Positions 1 to 8,170 of a stretch of 64,000 nucleotides of DNA are shown piece after piece. The position numbers were made by a program, and so were the translations under genes. Below the pieces are notes generated by a model that was not told the origin of the DNA, ran no database searches, and was given only the letters and a program-made list of their open reading frames with translations. The stretch covers positions 113,033 through 177,032 of the forward strand of contig NZ_LMKW01000012.1 in the NCBI RefSeq assembly GCF_001421745.1. The letters are read 5' to 3'. Within the stretch, counting starts at the first letter, position 1, and every line of letters begins with the position of its first letter. Source of the DNA: Sphingomonas sp. Leaf230 (GTDB lineage: Bacteria > Pseudomonadota > Alphaproteobacteria > Sphingomonadales > Sphingomonadaceae).

Positions 1-1766
1 CCGCCCTTGATGCCCATCTTCTCGAACAACACGTCGCCCAGTTGCTTGGGGCTGCCGATCGTGAACGGCGCGCCTGCTAGCGCGTGGATTTCGGTTTCGA
101 GGCTCGCCATCTGGCCTGCGAACTCGGTCGAGAGCTTCGACAGTTTGGCCGCGTCGACCTTGATTCCGTGCATCTCCATCTGGGCGATGACGGGGACGAG
201 CGGGCGGTCGACCATCTCGTACACGCGGGTCGAGCCTTCCGCGGGCAGGCGGCGCTTGAAGCGGCGCCATAGCCGGAGCGTCACGTCGGCGTCCTCGGCG
301 GCGTAACGCGTGGCGGCCTTGAGGTCGATTTCGTTGAAGGTTCGCTGCGTCTTGCCCGTGCCGACTACGTCCTTGAACGCGATGCAGGTGTGCGAGAGGT
401 GCGTGGCGGCGAGTTCGTCCATGCCGTGGCCGTGCAGGCCGGCGTCGAGATCGAAGCTCATCACGATCGTGTCGTCGAACGGCGCGATCTGCACGCCGCC
501 GGTCGAGGCGTAGGCGCGACCCAGAACGATCATGTCGTATTTGAGGTTGTGACCGATCTTCAGGACGCTTGGATCCTCCAGCAACGGCTTCAACTTGGCG
601 AGCACGAGTGCGCGATCGAGCTGGACCGGGTTTTCCGCGAGCAAGTCCGTGCCGCCATGTGCGATAGGTACGTAGCAGGCGAGGTTCGGATGCAGCGCCA
701 TGCTCACGCCGACCAGATCCGCGCGCGTCGCGTCGATGCCGGTGGTCTCGGTGTCGATCGCGATCCAGCCCTGGTGCTTGGCGACGGTGATCCAGCCATC
801 GAGCGCGGCTTCGTCGACGACGGTTTCATAGTCGTCGTGCTTGCATGGCTCGTCTTCATCAAGATCGGCGGTGCTCGTGGGCGCCTCGACGGGGGCCTCG
901 GCGACCGCAGAGAGCTTGGCGATCAGCGACTTGAAGCCGTGATGCTCCAGGAATGCGCGCAAGGGGGCGTCGGGGATTCCCTTGAGTTCGAGGTCTTCCA
1001 GTGGCTCGGGCAGCGCGACGTCGCATTTCAGCGTGACGAGCACCTTCGAAAGGCGCGCCATCTCGGCATGCTCGATCAGATTGTCGCGGAGCTTGCCCTT
1101 CTTCATGCCGTCGGCGGCGGCGAGCACGGATTCGAGATCGCCGTGTTCGAGGATCAGCTTCGCCGCGGTCTTGGGGCCGACGCCGGGGACGCCGGGGACG
1201 TTGTCGACGCTGTCGCCCATCAGCGCGAGCACGTCGCCGAGCTGCGCGGGCGAGACGCCGTGGAATTTCTCCGCGACATGCTCCGCGCCGAGCCGGCGGT
1301 TGTTCATCGTGTCGTACATGTCGAGCCCAGGCTCAATCAGCTGCATCAGGTCCTTGTCAGAACTGACGATCGTGACTTCCCAGCCTTGAGCGAGCGCGGC
1401 TTTCGAGTAGCAGGCGATGATGTCATCCGCTTCGAGTCCCTCGGTCTCGATGCAGGGCAGCGAGAAGGCGCGCGTGGCGTCGCGGATCATCGGGAACTGG
1501 GGTACGAGGTCCTCCGGCGGCGGGGGACGCTGTGCCTTGTACTTGTCATAGAGATCGTTGCGGAAGGTCTTGGACGACTTGTCGAGGATGACTGCCATGT
1601 GGGTCGGGCCGTCGGCGGCGTGGACCTCGTCGGCGAGCTTCCACAGCATCGTTGTGTAGCCGTACACCGCGCCGACCGGCTCGCCATGCTTGTTGGTGAG
1701 TGGCGGCAGCCGGTGATAGGCGCGGAAGATATAGCCGGAGCCGTCGACGAGATAGAGATGGGGCAT
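1..1766 (-). CDS. polA: DNA polymerase I, N-terminal part (runs off the left edge)
   Basis: The reverse strand encodes about 588 residues of DNA polymerase I with no stop before the window edge. The start (MPHLYLVDGSGYIFRAYHR) is the ATG at 1764-1766. An N-terminal 5' nuclease domain of about 290 residues is seen, including GDSVDNVPGVPGVGPKTA. A 3'-5' proofreading domain follows with its acidic and Tyr/Asp motifs intact (IDTETTGID, IGHNLKYD, YAAEDADVTLRLW). The polymerase domain begins near the edge. The enzyme fills gaps and removes RNA primers in replication and repair. No strong Shine-Dalgarno is visible before the start. A 512-residue open frame on the opposite strand is an antisense shadow. 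Confidence 0.95.
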   Translation of the reverse strand, partial: MPHLYLVDGSGYIFRAYHRLPPLTNKHGEPVGAVYGYTTMLWKLADEVHAADGPTHMAVILDKSSKTFRNDLYDKYKAQRPPPPEDLVPQFPMIRDATRAFSLPCIETEGLEADDIIACYSKAALAQGWEVTIVSSDKDLMQLIEPGLDMYDTMNNRRLGAEHVAEKFHGVSPAQLGDVLALMGDSVDNVPGVPGVGPKTAAKLILEHGDLESVLAAADGMKKGKLRDNLIEHAEMARLSKVLVTLKCDVALPEPLEDLELKGIPDAPLRAFLEHHGFKSLIAKLSAVAEAPVEAPTSTADLDEDEPCKHDDYETVVDEAALDGWITVAKHQGWIAIDTETTGIDATRADLVGVSMALHPNLACYVPIAHGGTDLLAENPVQLDRALVLAKLKPLLEDPSVLKIGHNLKYDMIVLGRAYASTGGVQIAPFDDTIVMSFDLDAGLHGHGMDELAATHLSHTCIAFKDVVGTGKTQRTFNEIDLKAATRYAAEDADVTLRLWRRFKRRLPAEGSTRVYEMVDRPLVPVIAQMEMHGIKVDAAKLSKLSTEFAGQMASLETEIHALAGAPFTIGSPKQLGDVLFEKMGIKG

Positions 1767-1884
1767 CGCGCGCGGTCTAGCGGATGCGGGGGCTCGCACC
1801 AATGGGCGAAGCGTGGTTGTTGGGTATCAGGTGGGGAGAAAAGCGGTGGGGGATTGGGGGGCTTTACCGGTCTCGTGCGGAACA

Positions 1885-1989
1885 CCACCCCGGCGAAGGC
1901 CGGGGCCCAACTGGAAAGGTGGTCGTAACGGCGCGCTGCGCTTCGTTATTGCTGTCCCCCCAATTGGGCCCCGGCCTTCGCCGGGGTGG
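1885..1989. repeat. Family A palindromic element, copy 1
   Basis: A 105-bp inverted repeat. The outer arms are CCACCCCGGCGAAGGCCGGG at the left and its complement at the right, followed inward by CCCAA(C/T)TGG. The core of about 45 bp is variable and itself partly self-complementary. It has six further full copies in this window and fills the gap between polA and the oxygenase gene. Confidence 0.9.
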
Positions 1990-2045
1990 AGAAGGGAGGC
2001 GGGGGTAGGGGGTATACCGCGAAACTTGCCCGCCACTCCCATTCA

Positions 2046-2132
2046 AGCTGTTCTCCCGCGAAGGCGGGAGTCCAGGAGTCACGGGCGGTAACGTGTTTGG
2101 CTTGGGCCCCCGCTTCCGCGGGGGAACGAGAA
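2046..2132. repeat. Family B palindromic element, long variant
   Basis: The left arm TTCTCCCGCGAAGGCGGGAG and a diverged right arm (CCCCGCTTCCGCGGGGGAAC) are separated by a longer spacer than in the other copies. It ends four bases before the oxygenase stop codon, so it may also serve as a transcript-end hairpin. Confidence 0.75.
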
Positions 2133-2136
2133 GGGC

Positions 2137-3093
2137 CTACTTCTTGATCAGCCCGATCTCGACCAGCCGCTCGTACAGATAGTCATGCGCGGTGATCGGG
2201 TTCGGATAGCGGTTCGCGTTGTCCGGCGTGATCGTGCCCGGTAGCGTTTCGATCAGGAAATCGGGCGCGGGATGGAGGAAGAACGGCATCGAATAGCGCG
2301 AGTGACCGCGGCGCTCGGGGGGCGGGTTGACGACGCGGTGCGTGGTCGAGGGGAGCACGTTGTTGGTCAGCCGCTGGAGCATGTCGCCGACGTTGACGAC
2401 CATCGCGCCCTCGGGCGGCTTGATCGACAGCCAGCGGCCATTGGCGCGGTCGAGCAGTTCGAGGCCTGCCTCCTCGGCGCCGAGCAGCAGTGTGATGAGG
2501 TTGATGTCCTCATGCGCGCCGGCGCGGACGCCCTCGGCATCCGCGGGAATCGCCGGGTAATGCAGCAGGCGAAGGATGCTGTTGCCGTCCTTCACCGCCG
2601 GATCGAACCAGTCGGGCTTGAGCTTCAGGTGGCGCGCGATCGCCGAGAGGAGCTTGTCGCCGGCGCGGTCGAACGCTGCGAAGAGTTCGAGGAAGACCGG
2701 CTTGAAGCCCTCGGGCCGCGTCGGCCAGACGTTCGGCGCCATCGTGTCCGCATAGCGATGACCCTCGGGCAGCTCGCGACCGACGTGCCAGAATTCCTTG
2801 AGGTCGACGACCTTGGCGTCCTTGGCGATCTCGGTCTTGAACGGCGTGTAGCCGCGCGCGCCGCCGCCGCCGGGGATGTGATAGCCGCGCTTCTCGTCCT
2901 CGGGGAGGTCGAACAGGAGCTTGGTCTCGGCCCAGGCGCGCTCGATCAGGTCGGCGGGAATGCCGTGATCGGCGACGATCGCAAAGCCGTACCGCTCGAA
3001 CGATTCGCCGAACGCGGCGGCGAAACCGTCGGGGTCGGAATCCTGCGTGGCGAGGCTGAGCGTCGGGACCTGGGCGGCGGGGGTATCGAGCAT
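2137..3093 (-). CDS. 2-oxoglutarate/Fe(II)-dependent oxygenase, isopenicillin N synthase-like
   Basis: A 318-residue protein of the 2OG-Fe(II) oxygenase superfamily, isopenicillin N synthase/flavanone-hydroxylase branch. The N-terminal DIOX_N-like half has FERYGFAIVADHG. The C-terminal double-stranded beta-helix carries the iron facial triad: the HxD of AHEDINLITLL and the distal His of STTHRVVNPP. An RYSMPFFLHP segment supplies the Arg that binds the 2OG carboxylate. It is expected to be a soluble cytoplasmic oxygenase. The substrate cannot be told from sequence, and neighbours give no pathway. Length is normal for the family. The start is the ATG at 3091-3093; the Shine-Dalgarno is weak. 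Confidence 0.88.
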   Translation of the reverse strand: MLDTPAAQVPTLSLATQDSDPDGFAAAFGESFERYGFAIVADHGIPADLIERAWAETKLLFDLPEDEKRGYHIPGGGGARGYTPFKTEIAKDAKVVDLKEFWHVGRELPEGHRYADTMAPNVWPTRPEGFKPVFLELFAAFDRAGDKLLSAIARHLKLKPDWFDPAVKDGNSILRLLHYPAIPADAEGVRAGAHEDINLITLLLGAEEAGLELLDRANGRWLSIKPPEGAMVVNVGDMLQRLTNNVLPSTTHRVVNPPPERRGHSRYSMPFFLHPAPDFLIETLPGTITPDNANRYPNPITAHDYLYERLVEIGLIKK

Positions 3094-3190
3094 GGGGTGC
3101 GTGTCCGGTTTGGGGGATGCCCGATATAGGCGATCGGGGGTGGCGTGCCAAATGTCTGGGTTAGGGTTGGTTTGGATTTTGAAACTGTAA

Positions 3191-3218
3191 CGATCCTCCC
3201 CTTGGCGGGGGACGATCG
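3191..3218 (-). terminator. Possible terminator hairpin after the lipoprotein gene
   Basis: An 11-bp stem with one mismatch (CGATCCTCCCC / GGGGACGATCG) lies directly beyond the stop codon of the downstream-reading lipoprotein gene. Only a weak T stretch follows on the minus strand. Its sequence resembles the family E repeat arms, so it may be a degenerate repeat. Confidence 0.45.
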
Positions 3219-3222
3219 TAGA

Positions 3223-3720
3223 CTAGCCGCTGATGACGATCGTGCCGGTCGCCTTGTCCTTGCCGTCGGGCGCGAGTTCGAGGCGGAAGGGTTTGTTCTC
3301 GTCCGTGGTGCCGATCAGGTTCGCGCCTTCGGGATGGACCTGGTAGCCGACCTTGCCGAGCCGCTGTGCGAACCAGTCGCGGACGATAGTGGGTGTTGCC
3401 GGGCTGGCGAAGGCGACGCGCAACCCGCCGGCCTTGTCGTCGCCGACGATGTTGAGCGTCTTGATCGACGACCCCGGATACAGGCGCACGCCGTTGAGAT
3501 CGAAATTGCCGGTATCGATCTTGATCTTCGGCAGCTTCACCGAGCCCTGGAAGCCGGGGACGTCGATCTTCATCTCGCCGGTCTCACCGTTGATCGCGCC
3601 CAGCACGTTGCCGCCATCGGCGTTGATCGAGACCGACGCGCCCTCGTTCGAGCGATCGCAAGCGGACAGGGCGAGCACGCTGGTAATTCCGACAGCAGCG
3701 AGAAAGAGCGGACGGATCAT
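3223..3720 (-). CDS. Small predicted lipoprotein of unknown function
   Basis: A 165-residue protein. The chosen start (ATG at 3718-3720) gives a textbook lipoprotein signal, MIRPLFLAAVGITSVLALSAC, so Cys21 would be lipidated. A longer open frame upstream has no sensible N-terminus. The mature part is acidic/polar with a repeated 'KLPKIKIDTGNFDLNGVRLYPGS' -type beta pattern (only partly quoted), suggesting an all-beta envelope domain. I do not recognise the family well enough to name a function. It is divergent from the efflux gene at 3848, so the two share the 127-bp upstream region. Confidence 0.75.
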   Translation of the reverse strand: MIRPLFLAAVGITSVLALSACDRSNEGASVSINADGGNVLGAINGETGEMKIDVPGFQGSVKLPKIKIDTGNFDLNGVRLYPGSSIKTLNIVGDDKAGGLRVAFASPATPTIVRDWFAQRLGKVGYQVHPEGANLIGTTDENKPFRLELAPDGKDKATGTIVISG

Positions 3721-3847
3721 AACTGTCTCCGAAGTGTGTTGTTCTGACAATACAGATAGGCGGTAGCATCGCATCGTGCAATCGGCGGGGACTCCGCCGG
3801 TTAGCGGGTTCCGCGCGACCGCCCGAGCGGGTACAGGGCCACGCATC

Positions 3848-5107
3848 ATGCAGACCCAGGATCCCCAATCCGACGCGCCAGCGATGCGCGGCGCGCCGAT
3901 CGGCTTCGTCGAGTTCGTCGCGCTCGTCGCCTCGCTGATGTCGCTGACCGCGCTCGGGATAGACTCGATGCTCCCTGCGCTACCGGCGATCGGCAACTCG
4001 CTCGGTGTCGCGACCGAGAACGGCCGGCAGTTTGTCGTCACCGCGTTCGTGATCGGGTTCGGCGTCGCGCAGCTCGTTCACGGGCCGCTCGCGGATCGGT
4101 TTGGGCGGCGGACGGTGCTGCTCTGGTCGCTCGTGCTCTATATCATCGCCAACGTCGCCTGCGCTACCGCGGGGAGCTTCACTTTGTTGCTGGCCTCGCG
4201 CGCGTTTGGCGGCGCGGTGATCGCTGCGGCGCGAGTGGCGACGATCGCTTTGGTCCGCGATTGCTATCACGGGCGGGCAATGGCGCGGGTCATGTCGATC
4301 GCGTTCATGGTGTTCATGATCGTGCCCATTCTCGCGCCGACGTTCGGCTGGGCGGTGCTCCAGTTCGGCGACTGGCGCGCGATCTTCTGGACGGTCGCGG
4401 TGCTGACGCTGGGGGTGCTGGTCTGGTTCTACCTGCGGATGCCCGAGACGCTGGCGCCCGAGAACGTCCTGCCGATCACGCCGGGGCGGATCCTCAGCGA
4501 CTGGCGGCAGACGCTCGGCGATCGCAATTCGCTCGGCTACACGCTCGCGTCGACCGCGCTGCTCGGATCGTTGTATGGCTATCTCAATTCGATCCAGCAG
4601 ATCATGGCGGACGTGTTCCACAAGCCGTCGCTGCTCGCGCTGATCTTTGCCACCACGTCGGTGACGATGGCGATCTGCAATCTGCTCAACTCGCGGATCG
4701 TGATGCGGCTGGGGACGCGGTTGATTAGCCACGGCGCGCTGTCGGTGCTGATCCTGGTGTCGCTGGTCCACCTGTTCGCGATCGAGATCGGCTTCGAGAC
4801 GTTGGTCAGCTTCGCGGTCTTCCAGGCGCTGACGCTCGGGTGTTTCGGGCTGGCGACGTCGAACTTCTCGGCGATGGCGATGGAGAATATGGGGCGGATC
4901 GCGGGTACCGCGTCGAGCGTGCAGGGGTTCCTTAGCGTTACAATCGGTGCGGTGTTCGGCGCATTGATCGGGCAGGCCTTCAACGGCACCACCGTGCCGC
5001 TGGTCGGCGGTTTCCTGCTCGCAGGGCTCGCTGCACTCCTGTCGATCCTGGTGACCGAACGCGGGCGGCTGTTCCGGCCCGCTTCAACCGCGCCCGTCCG
5101 CGCTTGA
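3848..5107 (+). CDS. MFS drug-resistance transporter, Bcr/CflA type
   Basis: A 419-residue major facilitator protein with about 12 predicted membrane segments. The loop 2-3 signature is present as GPLADRFGRRTVLLWS. Its overall pattern (FVVTAFVIGFGVAQLVHGPL near the start, long TM repeats, short basic loops) fits the Bcr/CflA drug/H+ antiporter branch of the inner membrane. The ATG at 3848 (MQTQDPQSDAP) is preferred over an upstream ATG at 3776, whose 24 extra residues do not look like part of a transporter. Substrate is unknown. A short perfect hairpin follows the gene. Confidence 0.85.
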   Translation: MQTQDPQSDAPAMRGAPIGFVEFVALVASLMSLTALGIDSMLPALPAIGNSLGVATENGRQFVVTAFVIGFGVAQLVHGPLADRFGRRTVLLWSLVLYIIANVACATAGSFTLLLASRAFGGAVIAAARVATIALVRDCYHGRAMARVMSIAFMVFMIVPILAPTFGWAVLQFGDWRAIFWTVAVLTLGVLVWFYLRMPETLAPENVLPITPGRILSDWRQTLGDRNSLGYTLASTALLGSLYGYLNSIQQIMADVFHKPSLLALIFATTSVTMAICNLLNSRIVMRLGTRLISHGALSVLILVSLVHLFAIEIGFETLVSFAVFQALTLGCFGLATSNFSAMAMENMGRIAGTASSVQGFLSVTIGAVFGALIGQAFNGTTVPLVGGFLLAGLAALLSILVTERGRLFRPASTAPVRA

Positions 5108-5145
5108 AGGAACCACCGCGCACGTCCACCGTTCGCATCTGGTAG

Positions 5146-5162
5146 GCCTGCATGATGCAGGC
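5146..5162 (+). terminator. Short perfect hairpin between efflux gene and acidic-protein gene
   Basis: GCCTGCA-TGA-TGCAGGC forms a 7-bp stem with a 3-nt loop, 39 bases after the efflux stop and 24 bases before the next start. There is no T-run. It could be a weak terminator or a 5'UTR hairpin of the acidic-protein gene. Confidence 0.4.
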
Positions 5163-5186
5163 ATCCTGACACGAGGGAGTGTGACC

Positions 5187-5531
5187 ATGGGCGGACATCA
5201 GGTGCCGAGTGCCGGATCGGGCGACGACGGCTACGACGAAGAGGGCTATGACGAGAGCCAGCGCGCCGAAATCCTCGAGGCCACGCGCAATGGGCCGAGC
5301 GACGGCATTATCCTGACCGACCTCGAACCCGATCTGGGCGAAGACGACACCGACGATGAGTCGATCGACGAGACCAAGATGGACTCCGAAGAGGTCGGCG
5401 AGACGGACTCGTCGGTGACGATGGACGAGGCCGACATGGACGAGGACGACGTCCAGGACGAACTCGACGACGACACGATCGACGACGACGAAGACCTGAA
5501 GGACGCCGACGACGTCGCGCTGAAGCCCTGA
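5187..5531 (+). CDS. Highly acidic small protein of unknown function
   Basis: A 114-residue protein. By hand count about 46 residues are Asp or Glu (roughly 40%) against about 5 Lys/Arg, giving a very negative net charge. There are no Cys residues, signal peptide or membrane segment. It starts MGGHQVPSAGSGDDGYDEEG and becomes almost continuous Asp/Glu runs towards the C-terminus (LDDDTIDDDEDLKDADD). It is probably intrinsically disordered. A GTG six bases upstream is possible, but the GAGGGAG at 5173-5179 is ideally spaced for the ATG at 5187. Sphingomonad genomes may carry relatives; function is not inferred. Confidence 0.72.
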   Translation: MGGHQVPSAGSGDDGYDEEGYDESQRAEILEATRNGPSDGIILTDLEPDLGEDDTDDESIDETKMDSEEVGETDSSVTMDEADMDEDDVQDELDDDTIDDDEDLKDADDVALKP

Positions 5532-5567
5532 ACTATCCGCGGCGCGCCTGTACCGGGCGCGTCGCTC

Positions 5568-5777
5568 TCAGCCGGCCGCGTTCGCGATGATCGCGAGATC
5601 GTCCGCGTTGAACGCGGCGCCGGCGGCGTCGGTCGGTTGTTCCACCGTGTTACCCGAAGTCGCGTTTGTTGGGGCCGGTTCCGGTGCGTCGCTGGCGACG
5701 TCATAGGCCGTCCACACGATCCCCGCGGACCAGAAGAGCGCCGCCCAGCGGCTTCGGAACAGGCGTGAAAACCCCAT
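5568..5777 (-). CDS. Small single-pass membrane protein, hypothetical
   Basis: A 69-residue protein beginning MGFSRLFRSRWAALFWSAG. A short basic N-terminus precedes one membrane segment (about residues 10-27), followed by an Ala/Pro/Thr-rich periplasmic tail. A GTG codon 18 bases upstream is an alternative start; neither has a good Shine-Dalgarno. It converges on the acidic-protein gene with a 36-bp gap. No function is recognisable. Confidence 0.5.
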   Translation of the reverse strand: MGFSRLFRSRWAALFWSAGIVWTAYDVASDAPEPAPTNATSGNTVEQPTDAAGAAFNADDLAIIANAAG

Positions 5778-6085
5778 CGATGCTGCATCGCACACTGGTT
5801 GTCACCAGAGGGTAAACAGACGGTGTTAACACCGGCCGCGGCTGCTTTTTGCCACTTTTCCGCTGTATTTCTGCCTAGTCCGCCCCGCCCCAGCCATGGT
5901 TCGTTCATTCAAATGACAGGAACCGTTGCTGTAACGCAACACAGGCGAACAGTTCCCTGGCAGTTCCCTGAATGTGACGTTTTTCGTGCAACCATGTGCT
6001 CGCCGACCGGTTTGGCTTGCCTGGACCGAACCGACGCACCGTGCAGTCGGCGATCCACGCAACAACACGGTATAAGGTCAAACTC
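5778..6085. other. Gene-free upstream region of the outer-membrane protein gene
   Basis: A 308-bp gap between divergent genes with lower GC than its surroundings. It holds a direct repeat CAGTTCCCTG (5950-5970 area) and a small inverted repeat TTGC...GCAA around 5929-5942. Promoters for both flanking genes must lie here. No ORF with coding character was seen. Confidence 0.4.
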
Positions 6086-6751
6086 ATGCGTAAGCTTTCC
6101 CTGGCAATCGCCCTCGCCGCCGCAACGGTCGCAGTTCCCGCTTTCGCGCAGGACATGTCGGCACCGGCACCCGTCGACAACAGCGCACAGCCCGGCGAAG
6201 CAGCAGCGCCCGACGGTTCGAAGGCATTCGGCATCGAGCCGTACTTCGGCGTGATGGGCGGCTGGGAGCAGTTCGACAACGAGCGCGGCCACGGCATTCC
6301 GCAGGCGATCAACGCTGACGGTTCGACCCGTCGCAGCTACAAGCCATCGGGCTCGCTGGTCCAGGGCGTGCTCGGCGTGAACGTGCCGCTCGGCCCGGTC
6401 TTCGTCGGCGCAGAAGGCAACGTGATCAAGGGCATCGATGGCAACATCGATTGGGAATACGGCGCAGCAGGCCGCTTCGGCTTCCGCGCTGGCGACAGCG
6501 GCCTGATCTACGGCAAGGTCGGCTACCAGTGGGTCAACTTCGACCATTTCTCGGGTCGTTCGAACGTCGTCGCAGACACCGGTCGTGACTACAGCGCGAT
6601 CACCTACGGCATCGGCGCAGAAGTCGGTCCGCAGAACATCGGCCTGAAGGGCATCACCGGCAACGCAGGCTTCCGCATCCGCGCCGAGGTCAACACCTTC
6701 GGCGACGCGCAGAGCTTCCGTCCGATGCTCGGTATCATCACGCACTTCTAA
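6086..6751 (+). CDS. Outer-membrane beta-barrel protein
   Basis: A 221-residue protein with a cleavable signal peptide (MRKLSLAIALAAATVAVPAFA, cleavage before QDMS). The mature chain alternates polar and aromatic residues in the style of an 8-stranded opacity-type barrel and ends RPMLGIITHF, with the C-terminal Phe typical of BAM substrates. The start at 6086 has AAGG about 10 bases upstream. Codon choice is strongly biased (GGC, AAC, TTC), as for highly expressed surface proteins. It stands alone and is followed by a hairpin. Specific function is unknown. Confidence 0.82.
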   Translation: MRKLSLAIALAAATVAVPAFAQDMSAPAPVDNSAQPGEAAAPDGSKAFGIEPYFGVMGGWEQFDNERGHGIPQAINADGSTRRSYKPSGSLVQGVLGVNVPLGPVFVGAEGNVIKGIDGNIDWEYGAAGRFGFRAGDSGLIYGKVGYQWVNFDHFSGRSNVVADTGRDYSAITYGIGAEVGPQNIGLKGITGNAGFRIRAEVNTFGDAQSFRPMLGIITHF

Positions 6752-6791
6752 GCCTTTGCCTCGCAAGAGGTTCAAGCTGGACGCGTAACGG

Positions 6792-6823
6792 GGGCGGGGA
6801 GTGGCTAGGGCCATTTCCCGCCC
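6792..6823 (+). terminator. Strong hairpin after the outer-membrane protein gene
   Basis: GGGCGGG ... CCCGCCC with an internal extension (AGTGGC / GCCATT) forms an almost continuous stem about 40 bases after the stop codon. No U-tract follows. It is a likely 3' stabiliser or terminator for the abundant outer-membrane transcript. Confidence 0.55.
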
Positions 6824-7260
6824 TTCGTGCGTCTGGAATCGCTGGCTTTTCGGGCTGAAATCGAGCGGTTCGAACGCTTGCCATCGCGGTGTCGCCGATG
6901 CCCGGATTGCGCGGAAGTGCACAAAGTTCACACGCTGGCGCGGTTGTGCACATCGCGCGACAGCGTCGTGATCGGTCGTCCGGATGCGGATGAATGCCAT
7001 GCTCACGCCCCATCTGATCACGGCTCGGCGATGTAGGACAGCGGCATCGCTCGTGCCCGCGGCGCGTTCCTGGGATTCTGGACGCCACCATGAAGTTGCT
7101 CCGGCACGATGCGGATGGAGCGACGCGCACCGGCTATAGTACCGGAGATGTGCATCCGGTCGATGTTCACGATGCGTTCGCCTTATTTCCGACTCCGCCC
7201 GTCGCAACCTTCGCCACCGCGAGGTGACATCGTCGCGCGTGCGCGTACGCGCGAGGGACG
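6824..7260. other. Gene-free region before the nuclease-like gene
   Basis: About 440 bp with no credible gene. Open frames on either strand have unnatural Arg/Ser/Ala-rich composition, and a 432-residue minus-strand frame continues antisense through the outer-membrane gene. The promoter of the nuclease-like gene should be near 7200-7250. Nothing else is recognised. Confidence 0.4.
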
Positions 7261-8061
7261 ATGGAGTATGTGTTTGATTTCATGCGGTTGCTAAGTGGCG
7301 ATCGCGCTGGCGCCACGCGCCGCGGTGGATCCGGTCGACGCCCGGCGCCCGGAGTCCTGCTGCAACTCCGCCTGGTATTCTACGGCGTGCTGCTCGGGCT
7401 GATGGTGCCGGTGATCCGCCAGATCGACTGGGCGGCTCTGGTGCCGCCGGGCTTGAAGGTCGAATGGCCCAGCGGGTTCGGCATCGCCTGGCCCGCCGGT
7501 CATCTGCGTGTGCCGGGCGGCTGGAGCAAGGCTGCAGACGCTGCCGCGGCGGACGCGTCGACCTCCGCAAACGCTGCCGCCGCCGCCGCTTCCACCACCA
7601 CCGGGGCACTGGCCACCGCGGCAGGCGTCGTGAGTGCGGCATCGACCGCCGCTGCCGCCGCCTCCGCCGCCTCCGCGCTGTCGGGGGGCAAGGCGGTATC
7701 CGCGCGATTCACGATATGCGGCCATGCCAAGCGGATCGACTGCATGGTCGACGGCGATACCTTCTGGATGGCGGGCACCAAGATCCGCATCGCCGACATC
7801 GACACGCCCGAAACCCATCCGCCCCGTTGCGCTTCCGAAGCCCGCGCCGGCAAGGCCGCCACGCTCAAGATGCAGGCGCTGCTCAACGCCGGCCCCTTCA
7901 CGCTGGTCCCGATCAAGCGCGACGTCGATCGCTATGGCCGCAAACTGCGTATCGTCGAGCGTGACGGGAAATCGCTCGGCGAGGCGCTGGTACGGACCGG
8001 GCTCGCGCGGCGTTATGGTGGGGGCAAGCGCGCGCCCTGGTGTCGAACCGGCTGGTTCTGA
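7261..8061 (+). CDS. Membrane-anchored thermonuclease (SNase)-like protein
   Basis: A 266-residue protein in three parts. There is a membrane segment at about residues 35-52 (LRLVFYGVLLGLMVPVI). An Ala/Ser/Thr-rich low-complexity linker runs from about 91 to 140. A C-terminal staphylococcal-nuclease fold has DGDTFWMAGTKIRIADID, PETH and DRYGRKLRIV. Arg176, Glu184 and Arg227 match the catalytic Arg-Glu-Arg of SNase, so activity is plausible. The anchor would place the nuclease outside the inner membrane. GAGGG at 7253-7257 supports the start at 7261. The C-terminus RYGGGKRAPWC is typical of proteobacterial SNase-like proteins. Confidence 0.8.
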   Translation: MEYVFDFMRLLSGDRAGATRRGGSGRRPAPGVLLQLRLVFYGVLLGLMVPVIRQIDWAALVPPGLKVEWPSGFGIAWPAGHLRVPGGWSKAADAAAADASTSANAAAAAASTTTGALATAAGVVSAASTAAAAASAASALSGGKAVSARFTICGHAKRIDCMVDGDTFWMAGTKIRIADIDTPETHPPRCASEARAGKAATLKMQALLNAGPFTLVPIKRDVDRYGRKLRIVERDGKSLGEALVRTGLARRYGGGKRAPWCRTGWF

Positions 8062-8170
8062 CGGGACGGCACAGCGTCCTCCCGGCGATCACCCGCGTTT
8101 CGGTTACCGACCTCGCCTTCCGGGAAGGGCGGTTTCGATATCTCCGTCCATCACCGTGCGGACGGCCGAT

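Noticed and set aside
390..1928. A 512-residue plus-strand open frame over polA
   Set aside because: It is antisense to polA, has Arg/His/Asp-rich mock composition with no recognisable motif, and arises from the strong codon bias of high-GC genes.
5909..7207. A 432-residue minus-strand open frame covering the outer-membrane protein and the 509-bp gap
   Set aside because: It is antisense to a gene with clear signal peptide and barrel. The composition is unnatural and there is no motif or ribosome-binding site.
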